From Nemania diffusa (lineage: Eukaryota > Ascomycota > Sordariomycetes > Xylariales > Xylariaceae): a stretch of 64,000 bases of DNA. How positions within the stretch are numbered: position 1 is the stretch's first letter; each line of letters begins with the position of its first letter. The position numbers were made by a program, and so were the translations under genes. The stretch covers positions 2,976,001-3,040,000 of the forward strand of contig JBBPUQ010000001.1 of NCBI GenBank assembly GCA_038501195.1, in the 5' to 3' direction. Under the pieces are notes generated by a model. It was given only the letters and a program-made list of their open reading frames with translations. It was not told the DNA's origin and made no database searches. Positions 24,148-35,168 of this stretch are shown one piece after another.

Positions 24148-24415
24148 GTAGGTACATACCTAGAGAAGCGCGACTCATCGGTTGGTGGGGATCCACGACT
24201 CGAGGCTGATAAGGGATTAGCTACCTAAACTGCCTACCTACATATGTACCTACATAGTAGGTAGGTACCTAAGGCACCTATGTAACTTACATACCTAGGT
24301 ATGTATGTAGGCATACCTATAAGCTACCTAGGTACCTACATGTATAATTAAGCCTGCATCTTGAACCTATCTAGGTTAGGTAGGCATTGTACGTAGGTAG
24401 GCAGCTTGCATCTAG
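24148..24415. repeat. Dense TAGGTA/TACCTA palindromic low-complexity block
   Basis: About 270 bp composed largely of overlapping AGGTAGGTACCT, TACATACCTAGG and similar self-complementary words. The same vocabulary recurs in most intergenic regions of the window and is rare in exons. Confidence 0.7.
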
Positions 24416-24777
24416 CCCACGCGACATGCCTACTCCGATCATTCTTTGGTAACGTCATCTCCAACCGCACTTGATAACAGTCTACTATCTACATGCTAAG
24501 CCCTTTGCAACACCTATTGTACGAATGCGTAATTCGCAGTTATATTAATTGTTTAATTTTACTCCCAAGAATCGCAACGAGCCGAGAGATAACAGGCAGG
24601 AAGAAGGCGAGGACAAGGCGAGGCCCAACTTGCCACCAACACCAACACCAACACCAGCACGACAGTAACATTAACATTAACATCGACCGCCACTCCTCGT
24701 CCGATAGTATCATAGACCACATCAACTCATCATTCGTTGACGACTTCGTCTGCTTCGCCTGCGCCCACGAGCACACC

Positions 24778-25540
24778 ATGGCCGACGAACAGGTCTCCTT
24801 CACCTCGCTGGTCCTCATCGTGGTATTAGGCGGGCTCGTAATCCGTTATCTGTTCTTCCCCTCATCAGCAGCAGCAGCAGCATCCGGCGCAAACCGGACC
24901 AGGGATGCCGCCGCAGTTTCGAGAGCACGTGAGGCTGCAGTCGAACGGATACAGCAAATGTTCCCACAGTTCGACCGGCGCACTATCCTGTGGGAGCTAC
25001 AACGCAACGGGGGAAACATGGCGACGACGACAGAGCGAATCTTGGGCGGCCGTATAGACACTGTAAGTCCCATGTAGTTTTTTAACTAGGAAGCTCTTAA
25101 AGCTCTCGCTCATGGGGCTATTGCCTACACTCTACCAATAGACATCCCATTCATGATGACCCCTACTAACATGATATTCCTCTAAGCCCCCGCCAACGTT
25201 CCAACCACCGCCACCACCAACATCAACGATTGTGTCCTCGACGTCGCAAGCCGCTAAGACCCCTTTGCGCCCCGCCGAGCCGGACCTAATAACGCGGTAT
25301 AAGCTACAGGATAAACTCGACAACGACCGACCAGGCAGCAACAGCAGCAGTGTGGCTACAGGATCCGAATCAGCAACACCCAAACCCAAGACGAAAACGT
25401 GGAGTTCGAGCCGCGAGGAACGGCAGATGGCTCTCCAGCGTAGACGCGACGAGATGATACTAGCCGCGCGGCGGAAGATGGAGGCTAAGATCGCCGCCGA
25501 GAAGACTACTACTTCCGGAGGTGGCGGTCAAGGTACATGA
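24778..25540 (+). CDS. CUE1: CUE-domain membrane protein (CUE1-like, ER-associated degradation)
   Basis: Two exons, 24778-25062 and 25187-25540, with intron 25063-25186 carrying a perfect TACTAAC branch site; 212 aa. Residues about 8-27 are a single membrane helix (FTSLVLIVVLGGLVIRYLFF). After an Ala-rich linker comes a CUE ubiquitin-binding domain at about 48-92 (VERIQQMFPQFDRRTILWELQRNG read in two parts, with the diagnostic MFP). A proline-rich linker and a basic C-terminus (QMALQRRRDEMILAARRKM) follow. The order helix, CUE, C-terminal basic helix matches yeast Cue1, which recruits and activates the E2 Ubc7 at the ER membrane for degradation of misfolded proteins. The C-terminal segment would be the Ubc7-binding part by analogy. 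The same frame is open back to an ATG at 24493, but that extension is His/Gln/Asn repeat sequence; I chose the ATG directly before the hydrophobic helix. Confidence 0.82.
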
Positions 25541-26020
25541 GCTACTCTTGTACGCAGCTATTATGCTATGATAGATCTTCACGGGGTCTGGAGTTCCTAT
25601 TCTAGGGAGGGCCATACTCAGGTTTTCTTTTTAGGTAAGGGAAAGGGAATACAGAGCCCAAGCTACCTCGCAGATTCTCGGATGACTGTGTCTGCTTTGA
25701 TTTGCAGTGCCACATCACGCCCATAGATTGTTTGCTGTACGATATGTCAATTCAGTTCGAGTTCGGCTGGCCTCGAATCACCGTGCCGGAGACTGTATCC
25801 TCATTTCCAATGTCGAGTCGCAAAAGGGTAAAGTAACGGATGTAAAAGCGTGTATCGCAGGAGCCCGAGATAGCGTGCTGTATCTAGCCAGATGCCTATA
25901 ATGTATTCATGATCCTATCCACCTAAGATGCTCGTCGAGTATCTAGTGTATGTACCTATTCTATCTACAAAATTGCCATACGAAACAGCCACACCTCTAT
26001 AAGCAGTCCTCTCATATAAG
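25541..26020. other. Convergent 3' intergenic region
   Basis: 480 bp between the ends of the CUE1-like gene and the minus-strand membrane-protein gene. A 64-codon frame at 25707-25901 has no support. Nothing else seen. Confidence 0.5.
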
Positions 26021-26938
26021 TTACGCAGGTCGTGTTTTCGTATCGACCATCATCCTCCCCTGCCCGATGCCCTCTTGGATGCCATATGTAACGCTCTCTA
26101 CAGTCCAGCTCGCGATACTACTCACGGCCTTGCCGACACGACCGCCTTTCATAGCGCAGATCTTGGCGCTGAGGACAACGCTGTGTCTCCCAACGGCTGT
26201 AGCAATGATAAAACCTTTAGATGCAATCTGCTGTGAGATGTTATGCTTGCGCTCGTAGTAGGCACCCACGCGGACTACGACAGCTGCGTACGACAGCATC
26301 AGGTGCATCAGTACCACGAGTATCGCAACAAACTTGGCAACACACTGCTGCAGGGCCGTGCGATTCTCGAGAGGAGGCCTCCATCCAACCATTCTGTCGT
26401 TTCCATCACTGGCGAGGCCTATATCCGCAATGGGCGGCGGGAGAGCCTCGCGGATGGCGGCAGTTTCTTGGTCGCTGAGGTTGTCCGGTAAAGCCATCAG
26501 CATGTATGCCACGCCATCGATGTAGGATTTGCGAGAAAAAGCAGGATCTTCTCTCTTCTCGAGATACGCCATGCGTTGTATATTCATACCTAGCAGGGCA
26601 TATTAGCTTGGCTCATGCTGTCCCATCATGCAGCAGGACTACATTCGGAATTACCTACCCTGCTCAGCATACCTCCACCTGATGGCTGAGGCCCTCTGTG
26701 TCCGCTGCTCAGGCTGCCCTGCAACCTCCATCTCAGCTTCGGCGGCCATGTCATCTACCTGGATGACCTGGTTCTCCTCGTGGCGGCTCGTTGCCATCAA
26801 CTTTTCGGTGCCTTCCCCTGTCAATTGGTACTGCGAGGACGTGACAGAAAGGCAATTCAACCGGCGCAGGGATATAAAAGCCGATATGCGCGACCGGACC
26901 GACGTAGGAAGCAAGTCAAAGACATCCCCCTGGTCCAT
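26021..26938 (-). CDS. Hypothetical fungal membrane protein
   Basis: Two exons, 26659-26938 and 26021-26589, intron 26590-26658 (gtaggt..gctaat..ctag), 282 aa. The ATG at 26938 is the first in frame. The N-terminal third (MDQGDVFDLLPTSVRSRISA) is soluble and charged. Residues from about 195 hold a hydrophobic helix (FVAILVVLMHLMLSYAAVVV), followed by a conserved-looking segment with small residues (GFIIATAVGRHSVVLSAKICAM) and a second weaker hydrophobic stretch. I do not recognise the family. The clean splice, long frame and sensible composition argue for a real gene. It is convergent with the CUE1-like gene. Confidence 0.75.
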
Positions 26939-29054
26939 CTCGTAACTAAGGTTTTCCTCGACAGACGATGACCAAAACACGTGTAACACTCGAGCAGAGG
27001 ATTCGTCAGCTACACGAAGAGGCTGCTTATGCCCAATACCGTGTTAATTCGTCGGGTACAAGAGAAACAAACTGTTTTGAGACGGACCGCGGACTCCAAA
27101 AATGTATCCTCTCTAGACTGAGAATAGAAGTGATCTTGCTACCCCAAGCAGTTTCGCTTCAGCAGAGGGACACGCAGGCGGCCGAGTAACCCAGATAAGA
27201 GCACGTATCGTGAAGCCGATATCGCAAAGTGCTTCTCAGGGTTGACGATTTAGTCTGGTATCCTCTCTCTAGGCCAAATATACCCAGAAGAGGGTGAAGA
27301 CGTGAAGGACGGTGACTACTATAGTCTAGGTATACGAGGCTGAGAACAGGTAATTTATATCTTCAAGGATACTTCACTCTTAAACGCCATAGAATAGACG
27401 TTATCGGATGACTCGACGTTTGCTAGCAGCTTTCGACCCTTTGTAGATATCCATACTAGCAACCACCCTCAGATGCCATACCAGGGCACTTGTCAGAAAA
27501 AAAAGGAAAAAAAGGAAACAAGGAACATCACTTAGCAGAAGAAGAGAGCAAGCCAAGAAAGATGTCGAGCTGATTTCAAGATGATGCAGCGAGTGTGAAG
27601 GTCACTTATCTATTTATGTATCCATACCAGACTAAGTACATAGTAGATTAGGTAGGGTCGGGACCAGCTACCTACTTAGGTACCTATGCGTACCTAGTCT
27701 CGGCTCTCCACGCGCCCATTAAAGTGTCAAGGAGCACAAAGCACGGGGCAACGGCCGTGGATAATGACTGAATATCTACGTGTAGGTAGGTAGGTAGTAC
27801 GACTGCTTATAGACTGGCCTGACTTAACTGAGTAAAAAATTTTTTTTTCTGGAAACAGACGTGTTAATATATATAATAAGCTATATGTTTATATTAAGAC
27901 GTGCTCACCATTCTAGCTAAATAATTGTAACTAGTTTTATTAGATAAAAAATTAAACAGGCTATTTTTTTATACTTTATTTCATTATTTAGGTGTTGTTG
28001 CTGTTAAATATTTCGCGGTAAAAGGAAAATTGACTTGATCGAGGAACATAGGGTTAAGCGTATACCTGCACGTTCTAACCCAGTAAGCGTGTAGAGAGGT
28101 GTCAATCACATGCATACCTAGGTAGGTAGATACTGGTCTAGGCATAGAGGGGGAGGGGAATTGCCCCGGGCTCCTAACAAAATTTGTAGCCATCCCCACC
28201 CTCTTCCTACAAATATTTTCGAGAGAGGCAAAAAAAAACGATATAGATAGGCGAAATCACTAGTTTTTCACTTACACATACGAAAGACTTGAGGTCAAGA
28301 GCGTAAGCGTCGAGATCTAAGTAGGTACCTTTTACCTATCTACATATATATCTTCCTTATCTCTTCATGTCATGTCACTAAGTACTTAGAAAGTATGTAG
28401 GAGAGCCATTTGAATGGCACAGAGACTTAAAAGTGGGGTAGCGGGGTTGAGCTTTATTTGCATGATTTTATATTCTTACCTACCTAGGTATTCGGTAGGT
28501 ATAGGAGCGACGAATTAGAGATAAGGTACCTAAGCATATGGGGATTTCATACTATATGTATATAGTACGAAAATTGAAGATACGAAAATTTGGATACCTA
28601 CCTATCTACATAGATATTTAAGTAAAGCATGCATGTCTGTAGGTATGTACATTAGGGAGGTGCTATCAATGAATACATAAGTGGTAAATGTACGCATACC
28701 TATTGAGTAAGTACCTGTACATATAGGTATTCACCGACTGCCAGCTGTATTGGTGGGAGCTCAACTGGCGAGCTCAACTCCACTTTACTGTAATCAATTG
28801 GCCCACTATTATCAGACCCATTGTCATGGATAACGATTAATGAACGGCTCCAGCTTTTTTTTCTCTTCTTTTTTCTTCAGAGACCAGCTTCTTATCGCGC
28901 CACGCGCTGCTTTTCTCTTCATGCTAAGATTGTATACACTATCGCGGTATACTTCTTAATTTTATTTTTTATTTTATTCCTCTCAGCAACTCCCCCTCCC
29001 ACTCATTCTCGATTGTCAACACCCACACAATCAGTCTTGTCATAGCCTCCCGCC
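26939..29054. other. Divergent intergenic region with low-complexity DNA
   Basis: 2.1 kb between two divergent starts. It holds A/G runs near 27500, an AT-rich block at about 27830-27990, TAGGTA-type words throughout 28.1-28.75 kb, and TC-rich leader sequence (28855-29040) just before the helicase gene. The frame 28821-29045 is a by-product of that leader. No gene recognised. Confidence 0.45.
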
Positions 29055-31266
29055 ATGTTCAAGGCTTCCATACAGCGGCAAGTCCGCTTGAGCCATGTTG
29101 CTCGACGATTCTCTACTGTTTCTGTGGCGCGGAATCCGCGTCTAGAGAGCCTCGCCATTCTACGCCAGGCATCACCACAGCCCGCTCTACGGCACCTCGT
29201 GCCCCGGAATGCCCTCTTTCAGCTCTATTCCGTTGAATCGGCTGCCGCCCAAGCCAATCGGGAGGGTGAATTTGCTCCCGTGCCATCAGCCCCCGTCACC
29301 CGGTTCAGCGAGCTGTCTCGACTCGGGGTCAATCCGCACCTCGTCAGGTCTCTAACTGAAGGCATGGGTTACGATGCTATGACTGAGGTGCAGGCCATGG
29401 CTATCAATCCCGCCCTCAAGGGAACCGATATGTGAGTAAATCCAATAGTGCCTCTGTGTTTCTTGTTCTGCCATAGCTAATTGCCATCATCTCAGGGTTG
29501 CCCAAGCCAAAACTGGCACAGGAAAGACTTTGGCTTTCTTGGTCCCTCTATTTCAACGTGTATTAATGGACCAGCCCCAACTGGCCGAGCGTCGGCGTAT
29601 GCGGAGTGCTTCCGCCCAAGATATCCGTGCCATAATTTTATCACCCACTCGTGAACTCGCTGAACAGATTGGTACCGAAGCCCGGAAACTGGCCCAACAT
29701 ACCGGCATTGTTGTCCAGACCGCCGTCGGAGGTACCAGGAAGCGGGAATCTCTCTTCAGGATGTGGCGAGAAGGCTGCGACATCCTTGTAGCTACACCCG
29801 GAAGACTGAACGATTTGCTTACAGATCCACATGCCAAGGTTGCGGCGCCTAAACTACAGGCCCTTGTACTCGACGAAGCGGACCGAATGCTTGATGTTGG
29901 CTTTTCTGACGAACTTCGTACCATTCAAGAATCACTACCTTCTACAAAAGAAGTACCACGACAAACTTTGCTGTTCTCTGCTACCATCCCTCGTGACGTG
30001 GTTCACCTAGCCAAAAGCATGGTCCGCCCGGACAATTTCGAGTTTGTACAGACTATCAAAGCAGACGATGTCGCAACGCACGACCGTGTTCCTCAGCATC
30101 TCGTGGCAGTTGTAGGTTTCGAAAACATATTCCCCACTATCTTGGAAATTGCACACAGGGCAAAAGCAGCAGAGAATTCGGACACGCCTTTCAAGGCTAT
30201 GGTCTTCTTCTCTAACACCGCCTCTGTTCAATTTGCCCACGACGTCTTGAGAACGACTCCGTCGCTGTCATATGGGTCCGGTATTCAGACTTATGAGATT
30301 CACGCGAGGTTGACCCAAGAGCAGCGCACCAGAAGCGCCGATCGCTTCCGCCGTGCGACATCGGCTATTCTTTTCTCATCTGATGTGACTGCCCGAGGAA
30401 TGGACTTCCCTGGTGTAACAGACGTCATCCAAGTTGGTCTTCCACCTGACCGTGATCAATACATTCATCGAATTGGTCGTACTGGTCGTGCTGGTAATGC
30501 TGGTAAGGGATGGATAATCCTTGCTCAAGCTGAGATACCAGAAGCACGTAGCCGCCTTCCCGGTCTACCAATCAAGCCCAACACCACGATCGAATCCGCG
30601 CAACATGCAGCTGGAGATTCGTCGGCACCAGAGCTTGCGTCCCGCTTTTTCAAGGAAGTAAAAGAAGCATACCCTGAGCGTAAGAGCGGGTTCCGCGCTG
30701 CGTATCTCGGAACCCTCGGTCAGAAGTTCGGCAGGTACTTCCAGGCTGCAGACACTGTCGAATTGTTAAACCAGTGGTGCCGACATATGGGCTGGAGTGA
30801 AACCCCTGCTATACCCCCCAAGACTGCTCAAAATCGTGGCTTAACTCGTACACCTGGAATCCGAATCGGTTACGATGATGATGAGCCCATGATGTCACGA
30901 GATTCAGGATTCAATCGCGGTGGTAATTCGAGAGGCTACGGTGGCGGCGGCGGCGGCGGAGGCTACGGTGGTGGCCGTGGCAGCGGAGGCGGCGGCGGCG
31001 GAGGCTTCGGAGGCTTCGGTGGCGGCCGTGATGGTGGCCGTGGCGGCGGAGGTTACGGCGGCGGCTATGGTGGCGGCCGTGATGGTGGCCGTGGCGGCGG
31101 CGGCGGCGGCGGCTACGGTGGCGGCCGTGGTGGTGGCCGTGGCGGCGGTGGCTACGGCGGTGGCCGTGGTGGCGGCTCAGACCGTCCGCAACGCAACACT
31201 TTCGAATCCCGCTTTTCATCGCGTACTCCTGGCCAATCTAATCCCGCTCCCCGTGCTACCTTCTAA
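29055..31266 (+). CDS. MSS116: Mitochondrial DEAD-box RNA helicase, MSS116 type, with RGG tail
   Basis: Two exons, 29055-29431 and 29496-31266, 715 aa. The first 45 or so residues are rich in Arg/Ser and lack acidic residues at the start (MFKASIQRQVRLSHVARRFS), a probable mitochondrial presequence. Helicase motifs are in order: Q motif near GYDAMTEVQ, motif I AKTGTGKT (130-137), PTRELA (176-181), TPGR, DEAD (252-255), SAT (287-289), TARGMDFP and HRIGRTGRAG (450-459). MSS116 helps group I and II introns fold and supports translation in mitochondria. From about residue 600 to 695 the protein is a Gly-rich run of RGG and GGYGGG units that adds non-specific RNA binding. The tail is coded by near-identical GGTGGCCGTG-like repeats, prone to length change. 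The match to MSS116 over other DEAD-box types rests on the presequence and the GMGYDAMTEVQ region. Confidence 0.92.
30936..31176 (+). repeat. GGN-rich tandem repeats coding for the RGG tail
   Basis: Imperfect tandem units such as GGTGGCCGTGGCGGC and GGCGGCTATGGT inside the last exon of the helicase. The antisense frame 30911-31219 is a shadow of this repeat. Confidence 0.8.
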
Positions 31267-33399
31267 GCTAGGAGCATGGTATGCTACTCGACATCTACGA
31301 CGTGCTTGTCTTCCTGCTACGGCGTTACCAACCCCATTTTCACGAAAAATCTCATCTTCTCGCAGTGTAAAATATCAGGTTCTAGGATCATGTACAACAT
31401 CAGAAATATGAATAGCACTGATTCATATAGAGGCGTCGACGGAGTTGAGGTTTTGTCGTTCTTGAACTGGGTAAACGGAGGCGATGACGGTTCAGACTGG
31501 GATTCCACCCTAGCAAAAAGCAAAATCTAAGTGATTGATTGCCAAAATCTCTACTTCATTGTCTGTTTCATAGGAGGAAGGAAGTGGCTGGACTCAAAAT
31601 TACCGGGCGGCCGCAAATGACGCAACGTATTAATTACGAAGAAAGTACCTAGCCAAATACCACGATGATAATTTGATATGATCGACTATTGTCTCCTTAA
31701 TTCTTACTATACCGTGTGTCTGTCCATTTTATTGCTGATGCTTCTATCTATGTCCTCTATAGCATCTCACCCATGGCTCTTTCAAGCCGGGATGCGTTAA
31801 GCGGCAGCACGATACACCGTGAAACAGCTTCCCTACACTAGTCGACCCCAAATCCCCCTCACAAAAGATAGTAAATACCTAAGGTGAGCAAGCTAGGCCG
31901 GTTTATCTATTCGACATAGGTTGATTGGATGGAAAGGCGCTATGGGGAGGTCTATTATAATCTAGCGCCTATGACTGACAAAGCAATCACCACTTATGTC
32001 ACAGTCGTTCTGTATGGATTATACGATTCTCTCCGTATATATGAACAAAAAAAGGGGGAGGGGCGGGCGCACAACACCGGGGATTCGCGAGTCCTCGCTG
32101 AATAGTTAGCCTCTAGCTAAACAGTTAAATTTCGGTGCATAGTTGAAGTATTTTACCTAAAATGAACAGAGCATTTTGCCTTCGAGCAGTTAGCCAGTTT
32201 AAACCCTTGAATAGTGGGACAATGTAAGCTATCTCCCTGCAAGTATGGGATCAAATCCTCTACTAACTAGCATTATGATAGCATGTTCCTAATGACCCGT
32301 ACCAATAAAAAGACGCAGTTGACATTTTTTCACTGCTGGTATGAGGTATACCAGACATGATGAGCAATGGGTTTAGGTGTGATGGGGGATCGAACAAGTC
32401 CCTGCATTCTCTAGGTCTTATAGTCGATATGGTGAGGCTCTCCTTCATTAGACTCGACATGTCTCATATAGACCGACTATGTAAGAGTTATGGAAATTTT
32501 GGCCTACAGTTTTGATTGCAATTATAACACTTAAAATTTCGCCTCGGATGAGGTTAGGGATTTTGAACTCGACAGATTGCCTAACCAAGGGTACATATCT
32601 AGATGAGCATTGCATACGCTTGTACTTTTTATATTTTTGGAGTCATACGGCAGCTGGGGGAGGTCTCCCCTGCATCTAGCTGCATAGATATGAAGAAAAG
32701 GCTCTCGGGGGCTTGTCGCTCTTATGTAGGAGGATGTTAAAACTCTAAGAGAGAAATTTAGACGCATCTCAGCTTGCAAGCATTGGTGCCTCTAGCCTTA
32801 TCATTCTAGACGTGGTTATTTAAGCCCTCGCGATTCTAGGATACGCAGAAGGCCGAATGTAGGCATTGGTCATGAGTTAGACAGGATACTAGGAGTAATG
32901 CGCCATGTCCTGCCTGTACTACGATATATATCCCTGTCTGCATCATTTACGTATGTCCTCGGGAGATAAAGATATAGGAAAGTATTAGCTAGCTTCAACC
33001 GTATATGAAAAAGCGAGGTAGGTTCAGGGGGAAGGGGTTGGGAGGGCTTTATGAAGGATAGACCACAACGGGAAGTGTTTTAAGCATAGTAAAGACACTG
33101 GTAAGTGGTTGGAGAACCTGGTCCTAATCAGTTCTTTGGTGAGATGCTTGACGCCACGTTACAGCGGATGTAAGCTTAGGAGCTATAAGTTGAGGTCTCA
33201 AGGGCTTTTCATGTGGTTTACCACATATTACATTTTACAGAAGTTCTAATTGCATTTTGGTTCTAGCCATAAGCTCCATGATGACATGAATGCTCTCCCG
33301 AAATACGACTTAGTGGTATCAATGAAACATATCCCGTCTTGGCTCCTTAACGCCTCCCAATGCATATAACAAACCTAAATGAGGTGAGCCTCGGCCACA
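31267..33399. other. Convergent intergenic region, no gene seen
   Basis: 2.1 kb between the helicase and PEX7 stop codons. Frames at 31276-31530, 32263-32460 and 32531-32779 are short and unrelated to anything I know. The DNA is moderately AT-rich and unusually long for a region between two 3' ends, so it may hide a non-coding RNA or decayed insertion; no boundaries are visible. Confidence 0.45.
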
Positions 33400-34606
33400 T
33401 CAACTTCTTCCTTGAAGCATCATGTTAGCATCCCATAAGAGGACCCGCTCATCCCATCCAGCCGTTGCAACCCAACCACCCACGCCAAACAGACACCAGT
33501 CGACGCCGGTGACGAACTCGGTGTGCCTGTTCATTACGCCGAGCTGCAGACCTGGTTTTACGGGGGGGCTTTGATCAGTGGCCATAGTCGAACCATCTGT
33601 CCATAGTCGAACCGTCATGTCATAACTAGCGCTCAACAATATATCAGCGGCGTGAGGGCTCCAAGCAAGCCTTCGCACGGCATAATCGTGGCCCATCATT
33701 ATAGACGCGGGCCCTGCTGTTGGATTTCTGATATCGAATGTTCTTATTACGCGGTCTACGCCCCCTGTCGCTATAACAGAGTCTCTATACTTGTTCCAGT
33801 CGTGCGTTAATATCTCGGCTGGCATGAAAGGAGGCGAAACACCCGGCGGCATCGGCACCGACGGGGGCTGATGGACTGGTATCTTCGTAGTAAGATGATA
33901 TTGGGCGTTGACAGGTGTTCGAAGGTCGAATATGCGGAGGTGGGAGTCGGTCGACACAGCCGAGATTATATTTGGATTCGAGGGACAATACGACGTGCTG
34001 TAGGTGCAATTGCCGACGGGGAGTGTCCTGAGAGACTCTGCCCTGGCTGGAGACCACTATGCAGCATCTTGTGTATTAGCACTACAGCAAGATGTAGTGG
34101 CAGTGGCCATATGAAAAGAAGATTACCATACAATCTTGACCGTTCCATCCCACGAGCTCGAAGCAAAGGTGTCTTTGGTGACGGGACTCCAAGCGACAGC
34201 ATACGTCTCACGCTTGTGTTCGTGAAAGTTCATGACAGGGAATTCGTTCACATTGACATCGAAGAGCTTTATAGACCCATCTCCACAAGCGGCAAGCAGC
34301 TGATTCTCGTTGATCTCGGACCAGGCGAGGTCATACTGGGCATCGTTGGTGTCGAACCTTCAGAGGTAAGGTCAGCAATGCTAAGACGACGCGCGCTAAT
34401 GTACTACTTCTCTGGCGAGGCATGACTCCATACGTCTTTTCTACCTGGACGCCCTGAGGGCCCAACCCCAAGCAAAAGAGCCGGCCATTTCCAACAATGC
34501 CGTAGTTTGCGGCCGATGCGACAGCGATGCGCGAGTCGTAGTAAGGCGAGTATTTGACAGCATAGGGGTTGAACCCAGCTGTACGGAATTCTAGCATGGA
34601 TGCCAT
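33400..34606 (-). CDS. PEX7: Peroxisomal PTS2 receptor PEX7 (WD40 protein)
   Basis: Three exons on the minus strand: 34434-34606, 34132-34357 and 33400-34056, 351 aa, the normal PEX7 length. It starts MASMLEFRTAGFNPYAVKYSP as in fungal PEX7. WD repeats are visible: YDLAWSEINENQLLAACGDGSIKLFD, ..AVAWSPVTKDTFASSSWDGTVKIW, ..TSYCPSNPNIISAVSTDSHLRIFD (two parts), ..DSVIATGGVDRVIRTFDIRN, AWSPHAADILLSASYDMTVRLW and DWCLFGVGGWVATAGWDERVLLWD. PEX7 binds N-terminal PTS2 signals in the cytosol and, with a co-receptor such as PEX20, delivers enzymes like thiolase to peroxisomes. A Pro-rich insert (PPSVPMPPGVSPPF) between blades 3 and 4 is longer than in yeast. Divergent from the AlkB-type gene. Confidence 0.96.
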
Positions 34607-35168
34607 GATCTAAGCTTTCTTTTTGAACCAATTGAAGTCTGTCAGGCCATATTTGAGGTTCACGGTCCTCCTCGCATTCAAAAGCTTGAACGGTAAGTGG
34701 AAGTAATGGAGACCTAATGATGAGAAATGAAGTAGGTGGTACCTATGATACCCACCTGTATACTAAGGTCTTGTAAGTACCTACCAACCAACGCAGTACC
34801 CAGCGAAATGGAAGCTAGGCCAGCTTGCGCCTCGGCTTCACACTCTCAACGGGTAGGCGCGGGGTAAGGATGCTACAGTACAGGTACCTAAATTAACCTA
34901 TGTGCACATGTGGGGATTTAGTTGCCCCCTTATATCATTACAACCCATCAAATTCTAATATCGAGGGAATTGAACTGACTTCAAATCCCGTCTTGTCTTG
35001 TCATGCCTACCTACTCTACGCCCTTCACATGTAAGTAAGTACAACGGCGGAGGTGGCAGCCTAACTAAGGTAACATCTGGACAATTTCTATATGGAGCTC
35101 ATCCCCCCAAGCAGTGAAGGAACACGGAAGCACCATGAGCGAAGCATTGTCTTCGGCTAGCCCATATC
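34607..35168. other. Divergent promoter region of PEX7 and the AlkB-type gene
   Basis: 562 bp between divergent starts, with a few TAGGTA-type words (about 34730-34800 and 34880). No clear TATA box. Nothing else seen. Confidence 0.45.

Larger units (their letters stand above)
22617..24777. other. Intergenic region between SMC2 and the CUE1-like gene
   Basis: About 2.2 kb. The left part is the SMC2 promoter. Around 22.89-23.25 kb lies a TATA box, a CT-rich tract and a 77-codon frame, listed separately. From 24.15 to 24.42 kb the DNA is packed with TAGGTA/TACCTA palindromes. A frame at 23802-24146 (114 codons) shows no recognisable domain. ACCAAC repeats (24634-24660) and ATTAAC repeats follow in the CUE1 leader. 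Confidence 0.45.

Noticed and set aside
24148..24415. CRISPR-like array of short repeats
   Set aside because: The words are overlapping palindromes without regular spacing or unique spacers, and the genome is eukaryotic.
30911..31219. 102-codon minus-strand His/Arg-rich frame
   Set aside because: It is the complement of the GGN repeats that code the helicase RGG tail.
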